64,000 nucleotides of DNA from Mariniphaga sp041687255 (GCA_041687255.1 JAWLCL010000005.1:186001-250000); one strand, 5' to 3'. Positions 1-7,656 are shown, counted from the first letter of the stretch. Translations and numbers: made by a program. Notes: generated by a model not told the origin, from the letters alone.

Positions 1-1259
1 ATATTGGCTACATACTCCTTCGATTCGGGTGAAATATCGGTTATATTATCCATGGTAAGGGCCTGTGGAGAAAAAGGGGGCGGTTTCACCGGGAATGGCT
101 GCACCGGCCAGGCTTGTTCGCCTTTCAAATCAGAAGCTTGCACCGGCCGTTCTTCCACCGGAAACAAAGGTTCTCCGGTTTCCCTGTCGAGCAGGAAAAC
201 AAATCCCGATTTGGTGATTTGCGCCACGGCATCCACTCTCCTGCCCTCATGTGTTACCGTCACCAGGTTGGGAGGCGCCGGCAAATCGCGGTCCCAGATG
301 TCGTGATAAACCGTTTGAAAATGCCATATCCGTTCACCTGTAGCAGCATTGAGGGCCAGCACACTGTTGGCAAATAAATTTTTCCCATTGCGGTTACCAC
401 CCCAAAAATCGAATGAAGCTGAACCTGTTGGCACGAAAACGATGCCCCGTTCGCTGTCGAGACTCATTCCGGCCCAGTTGTTTACCCCTCCGGCATATTG
501 CCATGCATCTTCAGGCCAGGTGTCGTAACCGTACTCTCCCGGTCGTGGTATGGTGTGAAAAACCCATTCGAGGGCACCTGTTCTGACATTGAACGCTCTT
601 ATATACCCCGGTGCTGCATCGGCATTCTCGGAAACCCGCGTGCCCATTATAATCAAATTGTCGTAAATAACACCGGGAGATGTCGCCACTACATATAAAT
701 CGGCAGCCTTTGCTCCCAAACCTTCCTTTAACGATATCTTCCCATTACTGCCAAAGGTTTCTACAAGCTTTCCTGTTTCAGCGTTCAATGCATACAACAC
801 TGGACCGGCAGTAAAGAAGATGCGCCGATCATCGCCATTATTCCAATAGGTAACGCCACGATTAACATTCATAGCAAAATTCAGTTCCTCACCCGGATTG
901 TATTCCCAGATTCTTTTCCCGGTGGCTGCATTGAGGGCAAATACCCGGAGTTTTGGAGAAGTTCCGTAAAGCACACCTTCAATGATTAACGGATTGCACT
1001 GAATCTGTGTCCGGTCGTCTTCCGTGATTCTTTCAGTTTTATACTCCCACACCGGTTCAAGCAGATGCACATTTTCACGGGTTATCTGGTCAAGCGGGGA
1101 ATACTGCCTGCTGGCATTGTCGCCAAGATAAACAGGCCAGGAGGTTTCTGATTCCAAAACAAAATTGCTTGTATCATTGCTGCATCCTGCTGCCAGGAAC
1201 AAATATATTATCCCTGGCAACATTATCCGGAGAGTTAGCTTATAACAGATAAAATTCAT
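1..1259 (-). CDS. PQQ-dependent dehydrogenase, lipoprotein (C-terminus outside window)
   Basis: The frame read from the ATG at 1259 stays open to the window edge, giving about 419 residues of a quinoprotein dehydrogenase. A hydrophobic segment ends in the lipobox LAAGC (Cys26), so the protein is probably a lipoprotein facing the periplasm. Repeated propeller-blade motifs follow, such as ALNAATGKRIWEY and ALNAATGERIWHFQTVYHD. The stretch HDIWDRDLPAPPNL is typical of the membrane glucose/quinate dehydrogenase group of PQQ enzymes, which oxidise sugars or alcohols in the periplasm and pass electrons to the respiratory chain. The substrate cannot be told from this part, and any C-terminal cytochrome c domain lies outside. 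It is transcribed away from the isomerase/oxidoreductase pair on the same strand, with a terminator between them. Confidence 0.88.
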   Translation of the reverse strand, partial: MNFICYKLTLRIMLPGIIYLFLAAGCSNDTSNFVLESETSWPVYLGDNASRQYSPLDQITRENVHLLEPVWEYKTERITEDDRTQIQCNPLIIEGVLYGTSPKLRVFALNAATGKRIWEYNPGEELNFAMNVNRGVTYWNNGDDRRIFFTAGPVLYALNAETGKLVETFGSNGKISLKEGLGAKAADLYVVATSPGVIYDNLIIMGTRVSENADAAPGYIRAFNVRTGALEWVFHTIPRPGEYGYDTWPEDAWQYAGGVNNWAGMSLDSERGIVFVPTGSASFDFWGGNRNGKNLFANSVLALNAATGERIWHFQTVYHDIWDRDLPAPPNLVTVTHEGRRVDAVAQITKSGFVFLLDRETGEPLFPVEERPVQASDLKGEQAWPVQPFPVKPPPFSPQALTMDNITDISPESKEYVAN

Positions 1260-1410
1260 TAATCAAGCTTTGGTTTTCTATGGTTGTATTCATAGATTGT
1301 TATTATACATAAAGACAGATTTTTCCATTTAAATGTTTATTAAAAAAATGCTTTGGGAGTGAATTTATGAACATTTCAAGCCGGGTTGACAAACATCCTG
1401 CTTTCAACAA

Positions 1411-1450
1411 TAAAAATACCTGGTCCGTAAATTCTCCGCAACCAGGTATT
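1411..1450 (-). terminator. Rho-independent terminator after the isomerase gene
   Basis: Perfect 10-bp inverted repeat (AATACCTGGT at 1415-1424, ACCAGGTATT at 1441-1450) with a 16-nt loop. On the minus strand it is followed by a T-rich run (TTTTTATTG). It separates the isomerase from the PQQ dehydrogenase gene. Confidence 0.7.
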
Positions 1451-1478
1451 CAATAAGAAAAATAAACTTTTGATAAAA

Positions 1479-2336
1479 TTAAGCCTTTGCCAAATATTCA
1501 GCACTGGGTCCGAAAGTATCGGGATCCATTTCTACATAAAAATTCTTCACTCCGCCTTTTTTGGCAGCTTTGAACAATTCCTCCCAGTCGACGATGCCCT
1601 GTCCTATCGGCACCTGCTTTTTCTGTTCGGCCGAATAATCGGCAAGATGGGCAGAGATGAACCTGCCGGGATATTTCCGGAAATAGTCAGCGGCTTCGTA
1701 ACCGATATCGACCACTGCCACCTGGAACTGCATTTTAACCAGATCCGGGTCAAGCTGCTTGAGCAAAGCATCGTAGATCAATTCATCACCGCGTTTTTCA
1801 AATTCCATGTGGTGGTTATGAAAACCCATCTGCACGCCTGCTTTTTTTGTTTTCTCACCAATGGCATTCAGCTCATCGGCTGCACGGCGGAAATCATCAA
1901 CCGAGGCATCTTTAGGCAATCCGAAGCTGGAGGCAATCATTTGCTTCATGCCAATCCCTTTTGCCCATTCAATACGATCGTCCAGATGATCGCGCAGTTC
2001 ACCCATATTAAAATGCGAGCTGGTGCATTTCAATCCGGAATCTTCCACGATTTTCTTCATTTCGCTGCCGCTCATGTGATTCAACGGCTCAAACCCTGAA
2101 TTGGAATAACCCAGCGGAGAGCACATTTCCACCTCCTTATAGCCCATATCAGCCATTTTCTTTAGTGTACCCGGAAAATCATTCACCAGTTCTTTGCGGA
2201 TGGTCCACACCTGGAACCCGAAGCTTTTAGGTGCGTTTTTTACACTTCCATAGGAACAGATTGGCAAATTACCTAAAATGGCAGTGCCTCCAATTGCAGC
2301 CCCGCTGATTTTTATAAAATTACGACGTGATTTCAT
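1479..2336 (-). CDS. Exported sugar phosphate isomerase/epimerase-like TIM barrel
   Basis: 285 residues. The N-terminus MKSRRNFIKISGAAIGG is a twin-arginine signal (RR at 4-5), so the mature enzyme is probably periplasmic. The rest matches the xylose-isomerase-like TIM barrel (AP endonuclease 2) family. Metal-binding stretches are visible: EVEM near 68, GFHNHHMEF at 171-179, the His of HLADY at 230, GQGIVDW at 245-251 and YVEMD at 267-271. Members isomerise or epimerise sugars and in Bacteroidota often accompany Gfo/Idh/MocA oxidoreductases. Here the Tat oxidoreductase lies 36 bp upstream on the same strand, and the spacer consists entirely of heptamer repeats. A phosphorylated substrate is unlikely in the periplasm, so the family name should not be read as the reaction. 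Confidence 0.85.
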   Translation of the reverse strand: MKSRRNFIKISGAAIGGTAILGNLPICSYGSVKNAPKSFGFQVWTIRKELVNDFPGTLKKMADMGYKEVEMCSPLGYSNSGFEPLNHMSGSEMKKIVEDSGLKCTSSHFNMGELRDHLDDRIEWAKGIGMKQMIASSFGLPKDASVDDFRRAADELNAIGEKTKKAGVQMGFHNHHMEFEKRGDELIYDALLKQLDPDLVKMQFQVAVVDIGYEAADYFRKYPGRFISAHLADYSAEQKKQVPIGQGIVDWEELFKAAKKGGVKNFYVEMDPDTFGPSAEYLAKA

Positions 2337-2342
2337 TCTTCC

Positions 2343-2374
2343 AACTTTAAACGTTAAACTTTGAACTTTAAACT
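2343..2374 (-). repeat. Heptamer repeat filling the intergenic spacer
   Basis: On the minus strand the spacer reads as successive 7-nt units AGTTTAA, AGTTCAA, AGTTTAA, CGTTTAA, then AGTTGG. It runs from the oxidoreductase stop codon to just before the isomerase start. The same heptamer family builds the longer array at 32031-32316. Confidence 0.7.
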
Positions 2375-3935
2375 ATATCTCCTCCAGACTCCAGCCTTTC
2401 CGGTATTCCCTGGCCAGGTACTTATTTGCTTCGGGAACATTTGTAACCTGACGGCTCATTGCATCGTACTTCAAAATTTTGCCCGAACGCAAGGCAGCAG
2501 CATACAAGTTTACTGCTTCGGTTATTGGCCATGCCTGCCTGAAGCTTCCTTCGGTCTGTTGGTTGTTTTTAATGCCGTCGACAAACCGCTGCACACCTGA
2601 TGCCCTCTCATACTTCACATTTTTGTCGAGGTCGCGTGCAAGATTCTTATCTCCCGAAAGGACATAAGGTTCAGTAAGGGTAAATGACGAAGAAAGAATT
2701 TTCCCTTTATCGCCGACAAACATCAGACCTTCGGCGGGGAATTCGATGTTTTGTGAATAAAACTCTTCCGGTACGGGCGGGTGCATGCCACCATCGTGCC
2801 AGATCAAATCGACAGCCGGGCGGTTTCCTTTGGCAGGATATTTAAACCGTACCGAGCTGGCGAATGGGAAAGAGTAATTGTTTTGAACCTTAAAAGCCGT
2901 TGCATTATCACGTAAGCCGCATATATGGCTCAGGCACGGTTCAACCGCTTCAGGGTTTTCAAGTTCAAGGCCTCTGAAAACGGTCCAAAGGCTGTAGTGT
3001 CCCATATCGGCCATAGCGCCCCCACCGAAATCGTACCAGCCCCGGAATACCATGTTGGTGTAGTGCGGGTGGTAAGGCCTAACAGCTTCAGGCCCCAGCC
3101 ATAAGTCCCAGTCAAATCCCTCAGGCAGTTGCGGCTTGTCGGCCGGTATTTCGGGGTACTGCGGCCACACCGGACGGTTCGACCAGTTGTGCACCTCACG
3201 AAGGGTGCCGATAACCCCGCCATTAATCCAGGCAAGCACCTGCTCCATAGAGCCGTTGCTTTCCCAGGGAATCAGGTGGGTAATAACATCCGATTTCTTA
3301 GCCATTTCAACCACCCGGTAACCCTCTTCCAGACGATTGGCAATGGGTTTGTGCATGGTCATGTGAATGCCGCGTTTCATGGCAGCAGCAGCCATCACCC
3401 CATGCAAATGGTCGGTAGCCATAATTTTTACGGCATCCAGCCCTTTTTCATTTTCAAACATTTCCCGGAAATCGGTATAGGCAGCACACTTATAGTTTCC
3501 TTCAGGACGATTTTTTGCATAAAAAGCATCAATAATCTCCTTCCCGTTGTTCAGGCCACCCGGAATACGGTTATCGCCACCACAGTTCCAGTTGGGATTA
3601 CCGATGGTTTTACGCAGTTCGTTTTTAAGTCCATTGGGGCTCCAGTCGTAATAACCAATTGCCTCCTTTTGGGGGTCGCAAACAGCGGTTACCTGCACGT
3701 CGGGAAGCTGAAGCAGGGCAGGCAGTTCACGGAGTCCCTGGGTGCCTGCACCAATGTAAGCCACATTGATTTTATCGCTCGGAGGTACATGCTTACTGCC
3801 TCCAAGAACATGGGCAGGAACTACAGTTAAACCTATGGCAGCGGTAGTGACACCGCCAATAAAGCTTCGGCGGTCAATTGAAGCAGCCCGGACATCTTTT
3901 TCAGACGACAAACCGGGCAGTGAATTTTCGTTCAT
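2373..3935 (-). CDS. Tat-exported Gfo/Idh/MocA family oxidoreductase
   Basis: 520 residues. A Tat-type signal (DRRSFIGGVTTAAIGL, RR at 22-23) precedes a Rossmann fold with the dinucleotide loop YIGAGTQG (60-67). The family carries out NAD(P)-dependent oxidation or reduction of sugars and cyclitols. Exported members probably carry a tightly bound nicotinamide, because free NAD is absent from the periplasm. The usual catalytic EKP is replaced by HKP (195-197), with DHLHG at 175-179. The C-terminal half is the standard alpha/beta domain, with GGGAMADMGHYSLW as the substrate-site segment. It is the first gene of a two-gene unit with the TIM-barrel isomerase; the pair resembles periplasmic 3-keto-glycoside modules known in Bacteroides (inference). 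I chose the ATG at 3935 because it gives a sensible n-region. Confidence 0.86.
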   Translation of the reverse strand: MNENSLPGLSSEKDVRAASIDRRSFIGGVTTAAIGLTVVPAHVLGGSKHVPPSDKINVAYIGAGTQGLRELPALLQLPDVQVTAVCDPQKEAIGYYDWSPNGLKNELRKTIGNPNWNCGGDNRIPGGLNNGKEIIDAFYAKNRPEGNYKCAAYTDFREMFENEKGLDAVKIMATDHLHGVMAAAAMKRGIHMTMHKPIANRLEEGYRVVEMAKKSDVITHLIPWESNGSMEQVLAWINGGVIGTLREVHNWSNRPVWPQYPEIPADKPQLPEGFDWDLWLGPEAVRPYHPHYTNMVFRGWYDFGGGAMADMGHYSLWTVFRGLELENPEAVEPCLSHICGLRDNATAFKVQNNYSFPFASSVRFKYPAKGNRPAVDLIWHDGGMHPPVPEEFYSQNIEFPAEGLMFVGDKGKILSSSFTLTEPYVLSGDKNLARDLDKNVKYERASGVQRFVDGIKNNQQTEGSFRQAWPITEAVNLYAAALRSGKILKYDAMSRQVTNVPEANKYLAREYRKGWSLEEI

Positions 3936-4156
3936 AATTATTTGATTTAGATTTGTATCTCTTCTTTTTCACTGGTTATGCCTCTTTTTTATTCCTTTTA
4001 TGGCAACAGATATCACCAACTCTTCTGCTGGAGGAATAGAAGCCACTATGTGGGCACACTCTTCACTGTTAAAGTGTCTACGGCTAAATTAGAACATAAT
4101 TTTCTAATTATCAACAGTGTCCTTAACAAATCTTTACCGGATAAAAAAAGCTGCCG

Positions 4157-4972
4157 TTATTCATTATCGGGAACAATTCGCCCGATTTGGGCTTTGATTT
4201 GCCCGAGTTCAGTTTTTATAAACTCTATTTGGTGGTGCAACTGTTCTTTTTCTACAGGCTCAGGAACCTCTGAAGATATATAATGCACAAACTTCCAGAC
4301 TTCCCGTATCTCACCAAGTGGCAAATCATAGGGAGCATATTCGGGATTTATGGATATCATGCGCAGGGAACCCTTTTCCCTGAGTTCATTTACAACTTTT
4401 TTGAAAACAATCCCCTCGTTCAGGGTAAGTACAATGTACAATTCGTTGTCTTTGATGGCGCTCATATCCTGCACGAATTCACCGGTGACCCAGCTTTTAT
4501 CGGGAATGGGCAGCATGGAATCGCCCGATAGCTGAAAAGTGCGGTACTTTCGCTCGGGAGAAAGAAAAGGCAGCTGAAAAACAGGTAGCCCGGAAATAAA
4601 CTCCGGATCAAAATATCCGGTGGTGTAGCCTGCCTTGGCTTTTATGGAAACCAGTTCGATGTTCTCTTTATTTCGGCTGTCGACGGTAGTGGTGAGCACA
4701 CGCAGTTCATTGCCTTTTACGAAAACATCGGAGCCGTTTTCAATGGTGTACAGCTGACTCTCCCGCAGGCTTGAAAGGTTAATGCGCAGCAGCGTATCAA
4801 CAGAGATATGAAACAAATCGGAAAGGGCAACCAGGATATTTACCGGCGGTATGGCCGTGCCGTTTTCGTAATTGTTTACATTCGACCGCTTAATGCCCAG
4901 CGATTCAGCCAGAAGGCTTTGCGTAAAGCGTTTTCTTTTCCGTAAAAACCGGATGTTGGACGACAGGTACAT
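4157..4972 (-). CDS. XRE-family regulator with S24 (LexA/CI-like) self-cleavage domain
   Basis: 271 residues. Residues 5-62 are a Cro/C1-type helix-turn-helix (FTQSLLAESLGIKRSNVNNYE). A linker leads to an S24 peptidase fold. The candidate scissile bond is Ala114-Gly115 (KAKAGYTTG), the nucleophile is Ser152 in GDSMLP, and the general base is Lys191 in IVFKKV. The spacings are close to those of LexA. A short coiled coil ends the protein. Such regulators repress DNA-damage genes or phage genes and are inactivated by RecA-stimulated self-cleavage. No phage genes are nearby. The error-prone polymerase pair begins 1.5 kb away on the other strand, so an SOS-type role is the likeliest reading (inference). 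A palindrome over its own -7 element suggests autorepression. Confidence 0.88.
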   Translation of the reverse strand: MYLSSNIRFLRKRKRFTQSLLAESLGIKRSNVNNYENGTAIPPVNILVALSDLFHISVDTLLRINLSSLRESQLYTIENGSDVFVKGNELRVLTTTVDSRNKENIELVSIKAKAGYTTGYFDPEFISGLPVFQLPFLSPERKYRTFQLSGDSMLPIPDKSWVTGEFVQDMSAIKDNELYIVLTLNEGIVFKKVVNELREKGSLRMISINPEYAPYDLPLGEIREVWKFVHYISSEVPEPVEKEQLHHQIEFIKTELGQIKAQIGRIVPDNE

Positions 4973-5016
4973 TTTATTTGACTTAACGAAATGACTACTT
5001 AAAAATCTCTAAACTT

Positions 5017-5061
5017 GGTTTAAATATAGTCAAATTTAAACCATTCTTTCAAACTGTGCAA
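5017..5061 (-). promoter_or_regulatory. Promoter with palindromic operator upstream of the S24 regulator
   Basis: Perfect 9-bp inverted repeat GGTTTAAAT (5017-5025), 8-nt spacer, ATTTAAACC (5034-5042). On the minus strand it covers TAAATTTG (5038-5031), an exact match to the Bacteroidota -7 consensus TAnnTTTG, with TTG (5061-5059) 20 nt upstream. The leader to the start at 4972 would be about 55 nt. A protein bound to the dyad would block the promoter, which fits autorepression. That the adjacent regulator binds here is inference. Confidence 0.6.
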
Positions 5062-5163
5062 CAACAATCAAAATAATAAATGATTAAAAAGAAGGGGAAA
5101 ATGCAATGGAGACCAGGAATCAGTATGTTTGGATAAACAGCAGTAAATACCGGCAGCTATTCC

Positions 5164-5397
5164 TTACAGGAGTCCTTCCACCAGGATATCTTCATCTAAA
5201 TCTTCCCAATGAATTCCTTCACCATCTCCAATAAACCTCCAGTTGTTTCTCTGTTCAGGTGTGGCATCCCGTAATGAGGGAAACCAGTTTATTGGAACAG
5301 AAAGTTCCCGCCCGTCTTCCAAAACAAGGAACATTCTTATATCGTCAAACCATACTTTCGTTGCATTGGCTGATTTAGTAATTTGCAAAATGCTCAT
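5164..5397 (-). CDS. DUF2442 domain protein
   Basis: 77 residues matching the DUF2442 family: a small alpha/beta fold with VWFDDIRMFLVLEDGRELSVPI and the typical ending GEGIHWEDLDEDILVEGLL. Its biochemical function is not established. The gene overlaps the DUF4160 gene by 23 bp, and the two families are very often found as such a pair. The arrangement, small size and acidic character recall type II toxin-antitoxin modules, with DUF2442 as a candidate antitoxin, but that is inference. It is the second gene of the unit in transcription order. Confidence 0.82.
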   Translation of the reverse strand: MSILQITKSANATKVWFDDIRMFLVLEDGRELSVPINWFPSLRDATPEQRNNWRFIGDGEGIHWEDLDEDILVEGLL

Positions 5398-5611
5398 CCC
5401 ATTTTGTTTTTAAAAGTTCAATATTCTCCAAAATTATTTTTCTAATCTCACTAAGCTCACTTGCATTAAATCTTTTTGATTTTACCAGTTCTGCATTTTT
5501 CAAAAAGAACTTTGCAGTGCTTTTTTCCTTTTCAACATGAATATGCGGAGGATGATGGTCATTTACATAAAAGAAAAACCTGTATCCTCTTACTCGTAGA
5601 ACTGTTGGCAT
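5375..5611 (-). CDS. DUF4160 domain protein
   Basis: 78 residues of the DUF4160 family, recognised by PTVLRVRGYRFFFYVNDHHPPHIHVE near the N-terminus with its conserved DHHPPHIHV histidine cluster, followed by a helical C-terminus. It is basic (about ten lysines), unlike its acidic partner DUF2442, which it overlaps by 23 bp, so the two are translationally coupled. DUF4160/DUF2442 pairs are scattered through mobile and accessory DNA, and a toxin-antitoxin role has been suggested on genomic grounds only. A TAATTTTG -7 element lies about 10 nt upstream of the ATG, so the transcript would be nearly leaderless. Confidence 0.82.
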   Translation of the reverse strand: MPTVLRVRGYRFFFYVNDHHPPHIHVEKEKSTAKFFLKNAELVKSKRFNASELSEIRKIILENIELLKTKWDEHFANY

Positions 5612-5621
5612 GTTTTTATTC

Positions 5622-5629
5622 CAAAATTA
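5622..5629 (-). promoter_or_regulatory. -7 element of the DUF4160/DUF2442 pair
   Basis: TAATTTTG on the minus strand matches TAnnTTTG and lies 10 nt before the DUF4160 ATG. No clear -33 TTTG was seen, and the region is A/T-rich, so a chance match is possible. Confidence 0.4.
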
Positions 5630-5732
5630 ATATTTTTTTTTGTGTAAGCTATATGCATAAATGTTTTGCTGTTTCAGAATAAAAGCCTAAGCCGGACAAA
5701 CTGTTCTTACGGATTGAGCAATAGCAATCCGC

Positions 5733-5873
5733 AACAGTAGCTGACAGCAGTCAACTTTATTCATTTCCGTAAAAAACCTTATTTTGATTTCTTCACCTTA
5801 GTAGCCAGCCAAACACACATAACCCCTGACCTTATTACCTGCCTTGAAATACCAGTCCAACAGGCAGGTCGCC
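5733..5873. repeat. Direct repeat, copy A
   Basis: About 140 bp, similar by eye to 6182-6324. Shared identical cores include TTCCGTAAAAAACCTTATTT and TTTCTTCACCTTAGTA, and more weakly the AGTAnnnnnTGnCAGCnGTCA start and the ACCTnntTTACCTnC middle. The outer parts have drifted. No reading frame is conserved between the copies. Confidence 0.7.
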
Positions 5874-5918
5874 AGCTTTATAAATAAGGTTGCGGGATTA
5901 GAAGTTGCAGCCTGTTAT

Positions 5919-6146
5919 TAAGTCACCCCCCGGTATTCTATCGAACATCAAAATGAATAACTTTAATCGTAAATCAATCATTTTTCCAAATGAAGGCATC
6001 TGCAAAATAGCCAGAGATTGCTTTGCTGCGCGCGCAATGACGGCTCTGTGGCGGGGACAGCATGCGGCACATTAAGTACCATATTATTTGATGAAACATG
6101 TGCGCCGCAGAAAAATTCTCCCTTAGTTTTGTTATATAGTAGGTTT
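5919..6146. repeat. Dispersed intergenic element, copy 1
   Basis: About 228 bp, similar over its whole length to 30767-30994, by eye well above 80 percent identity. A central block beginning CAGAGATTGCTTTGCTGCGC is identical for about 39 nt. It contains the dyad ATTGC...GCAAT and a second dyad TGCGGC(ACA)...TGTGCGCCGCA, which is imperfect in this copy. Neither copy encodes a plausible protein. Confidence 0.8.
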
Positions 6147-6181
6147 TTCCAGTAAATAAGGTTTATTTGGTCAGGAATATT

Positions 6182-6324
6182 ACAGTAATGGTTGGCAGCG
6201 GTCAGTTTTAGTCAATTCCGTAAAAAACCTTATTTCAGTTTCTTCACCTTAGTAATCCTGCAAATCCATCTAACCCTCAACCTCGTTACCTCCTTTTAAA
6301 AACCTTATTAATCAGCAGGTTGAA
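6182..6324. repeat. Direct repeat, copy B
   Basis: Second copy of the repeat at 5733-5873, same orientation. It lies on the far side of the dispersed element, about 70 bp before the mutasome promoter palindrome. Confidence 0.7.
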
Positions 6325-6396
6325 CACTTAAATTTATGAAAGCAGAAAATTCATTATACCCCCGAATATTTTGCTGTTTTCGAATAAATGACTAAG

Positions 6397-6421
6397 TTGT
6401 AATCACTATTTTTGATTACAA
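6397..6421 (+). promoter_or_regulatory. Palindromic operator over the mutasome -7 element
   Basis: Perfect 9-bp inverted repeat TTGTAATCA (6397-6405), 7-nt spacer, TGATTACAA (6413-6421). It contains TATTTTTG (6407-6414), a match to TAnnTTTG. The leader to the polymerase start at 6491 would be about 70 nt. The layout (9-bp arms over a -7 element) copies that of the S24 regulator promoter at 5017-5042, though the arm sequences differ. Likely a damage-responsive operator (inference). Confidence 0.6.
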
Positions 6422-6490
6422 AACAGTCAAAACTAAACTGTGTGCAATAGGAATCAACACGATAAAAGGATTTGAAGGGAGGAAAGCAAA

Positions 6491-7654
6491 ATGCAGTTTC
6501 AGGACAGAACAATCGTACATATGGATTTGGATACCTTTTTTGTTTCGGTGGAGCGGCTAATCGATTCCGGACTCAACAATAAACCGGTAATCATCGGGAG
6601 CTTATCGGACCGGGGTGTGGTTGCCAGCTGCAGCTATGAGGCCCGGCAGTTTGGCGTTCATTCGGCCATGCCTATGAAGATGGCGCTGAACCTTTGCCGC
6701 GATGCCACAGTCATCAGGGGCGATATGGACTTATACAGCAAGTACTCGCGGCTGGTGACCGACGTCATTGCAGAAAAGGCCCCGCTGTATGAGAAAGCAT
6801 CGGTTGATGAGCACTACCTCGATATTACAGGTATGGACCGGTTCTGGGGGGCACTGAAATGGACCCGCGAACTGCGGCAGGCAATCATCCGCGAAACGGG
6901 ACTGCCCATCTCCTACGGCTTGTCGGTCAACAAAACGGTATCGAAAATTGCCACCGGCGAGGCCAAGCCCAATGGGGAGAAAGAGGTGGACAAGGCCAGT
7001 GTAAAGCCTTTTCTGAACCCGCTCTCCATACGAAAAATACCAATGATTGGTCCCAAAACCTACCAGCTTTTGCGCTCGATGGGCGTGGCCAATATTGAAA
7101 CCCTGAGCGCCATTCCAATGGAGATGATGGAGGGGGTATTGGGAAAGAACGGCATTGAAATATGGCGGCGTGCCAACGGGATCGATTTCACCCCGGTGGT
7201 TCCTTACTCCGAAGAGAAATCAATCAGCAAGGAACGGACCTTTGAAACCGATACCATCGATGTGGTTATGCTGGAGCAGTTGCTGATTGCCATGACCGAA
7301 AAGCTCTGCTTCAAGCTGCGCAAAAAGGAGAAGCTGGCATCGGTGGTAACGGTGAAAGTACGGTATGCCAATTACGACACCCATACCCTGCAGCAGAAAG
7401 TGGCCTATACATCGTTCGACCACACCCTGATTGAGGTGGTAAAAAGCCTCTTCCGGCGGCTTTATCAGCGCCGTATGCTGGTGCGGCTGGTTGGGGTGAA
7501 GCTGGGCGGACTGGTGCATGGGGTGCAGCAACTCAACCTGTTCGACAACAATGAAAAGCAGGTAAAGCTGTACCTGTCGATGGACAAAATCAGGCTTCGC
7601 TATGGCTCAGGAGCCATTCAGCGGGCGTCGGGAATAACCTGTAATCAACGTTAA
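6491..7654 (+). CDS. Y-family error-prone DNA polymerase (Pol IV/ImuB-like, active-site intact)
   Basis: 387 residues. Palm residues are present: HMDLDTFFVSVE with Asp12, and SVDEHYLDI with Asp106/Glu107, so it should be catalytically active, unlike classical ImuB. Little finger and helix-hairpin-helix follow (IPMIGPKTYQLLRSMG). QLNLF at 347-351 is a canonical beta-clamp-binding motif. It copies damaged templates with low fidelity. It is followed after 2 nt by the DnaE2-type polymerase gene, forming a translationally coupled mutasome; no ImuA/RecA-like third gene is present. GGGAGG 11 nt before the ATG may serve as a ribosome-binding site. dinB is the closest named family, but the pairing with DnaE2 argues for a dedicated mutagenesis role. 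Confidence 0.92.
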   Translation: MQFQDRTIVHMDLDTFFVSVERLIDSGLNNKPVIIGSLSDRGVVASCSYEARQFGVHSAMPMKMALNLCRDATVIRGDMDLYSKYSRLVTDVIAEKAPLYEKASVDEHYLDITGMDRFWGALKWTRELRQAIIRETGLPISYGLSVNKTVSKIATGEAKPNGEKEVDKASVKPFLNPLSIRKIPMIGPKTYQLLRSMGVANIETLSAIPMEMMEGVLGKNGIEIWRRANGIDFTPVVPYSEEKSISKERTFETDTIDVVMLEQLLIAMTEKLCFKLRKKEKLASVVTVKVRYANYDTHTLQQKVAYTSFDHTLIEVVKSLFRRLYQRRMLVRLVGVKLGGLVHGVQQLNLFDNNEKQVKLYLSMDKIRLRYGSGAIQRASGITCNQR

Positions 7655-7656
7655 TT

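Larger units (their letters stand above)
5612..6490. other. Repeat-filled noncoding spacer (about 880 bp)
   Basis: I see no convincing gene here. The spacer holds two diverged direct repeats (5733-5873 and 6182-6324) with one copy of a dispersed element (5919-6146) between them. It also holds small dyads: CGGATTG/CAATCCG at 5710-5731 and CCTGCCT/AGGCAGG at 5838-5868. The last 100 bp carry the mutasome promoter. It may be a landing site for small non-autonomous repeats. Confidence 0.7.

Noticed and set aside
1470..2099. Open frame of 209 codons on the plus strand
   Set aside because: Antisense to the TIM-barrel isomerase gene and without family features.
3129..3830. Open frame of 233 codons on the plus strand
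   Set aside because: It lies wholly antisense to the Gfo/Idh gene, which has full family motifs; the antisense protein has no recognisable features.
4157..4972. Prophage repressor
   Set aside because: The S24 regulator is of a phage-like type, but no integrase, structural or lysis genes are nearby; the linked genes are error-prone polymerases.
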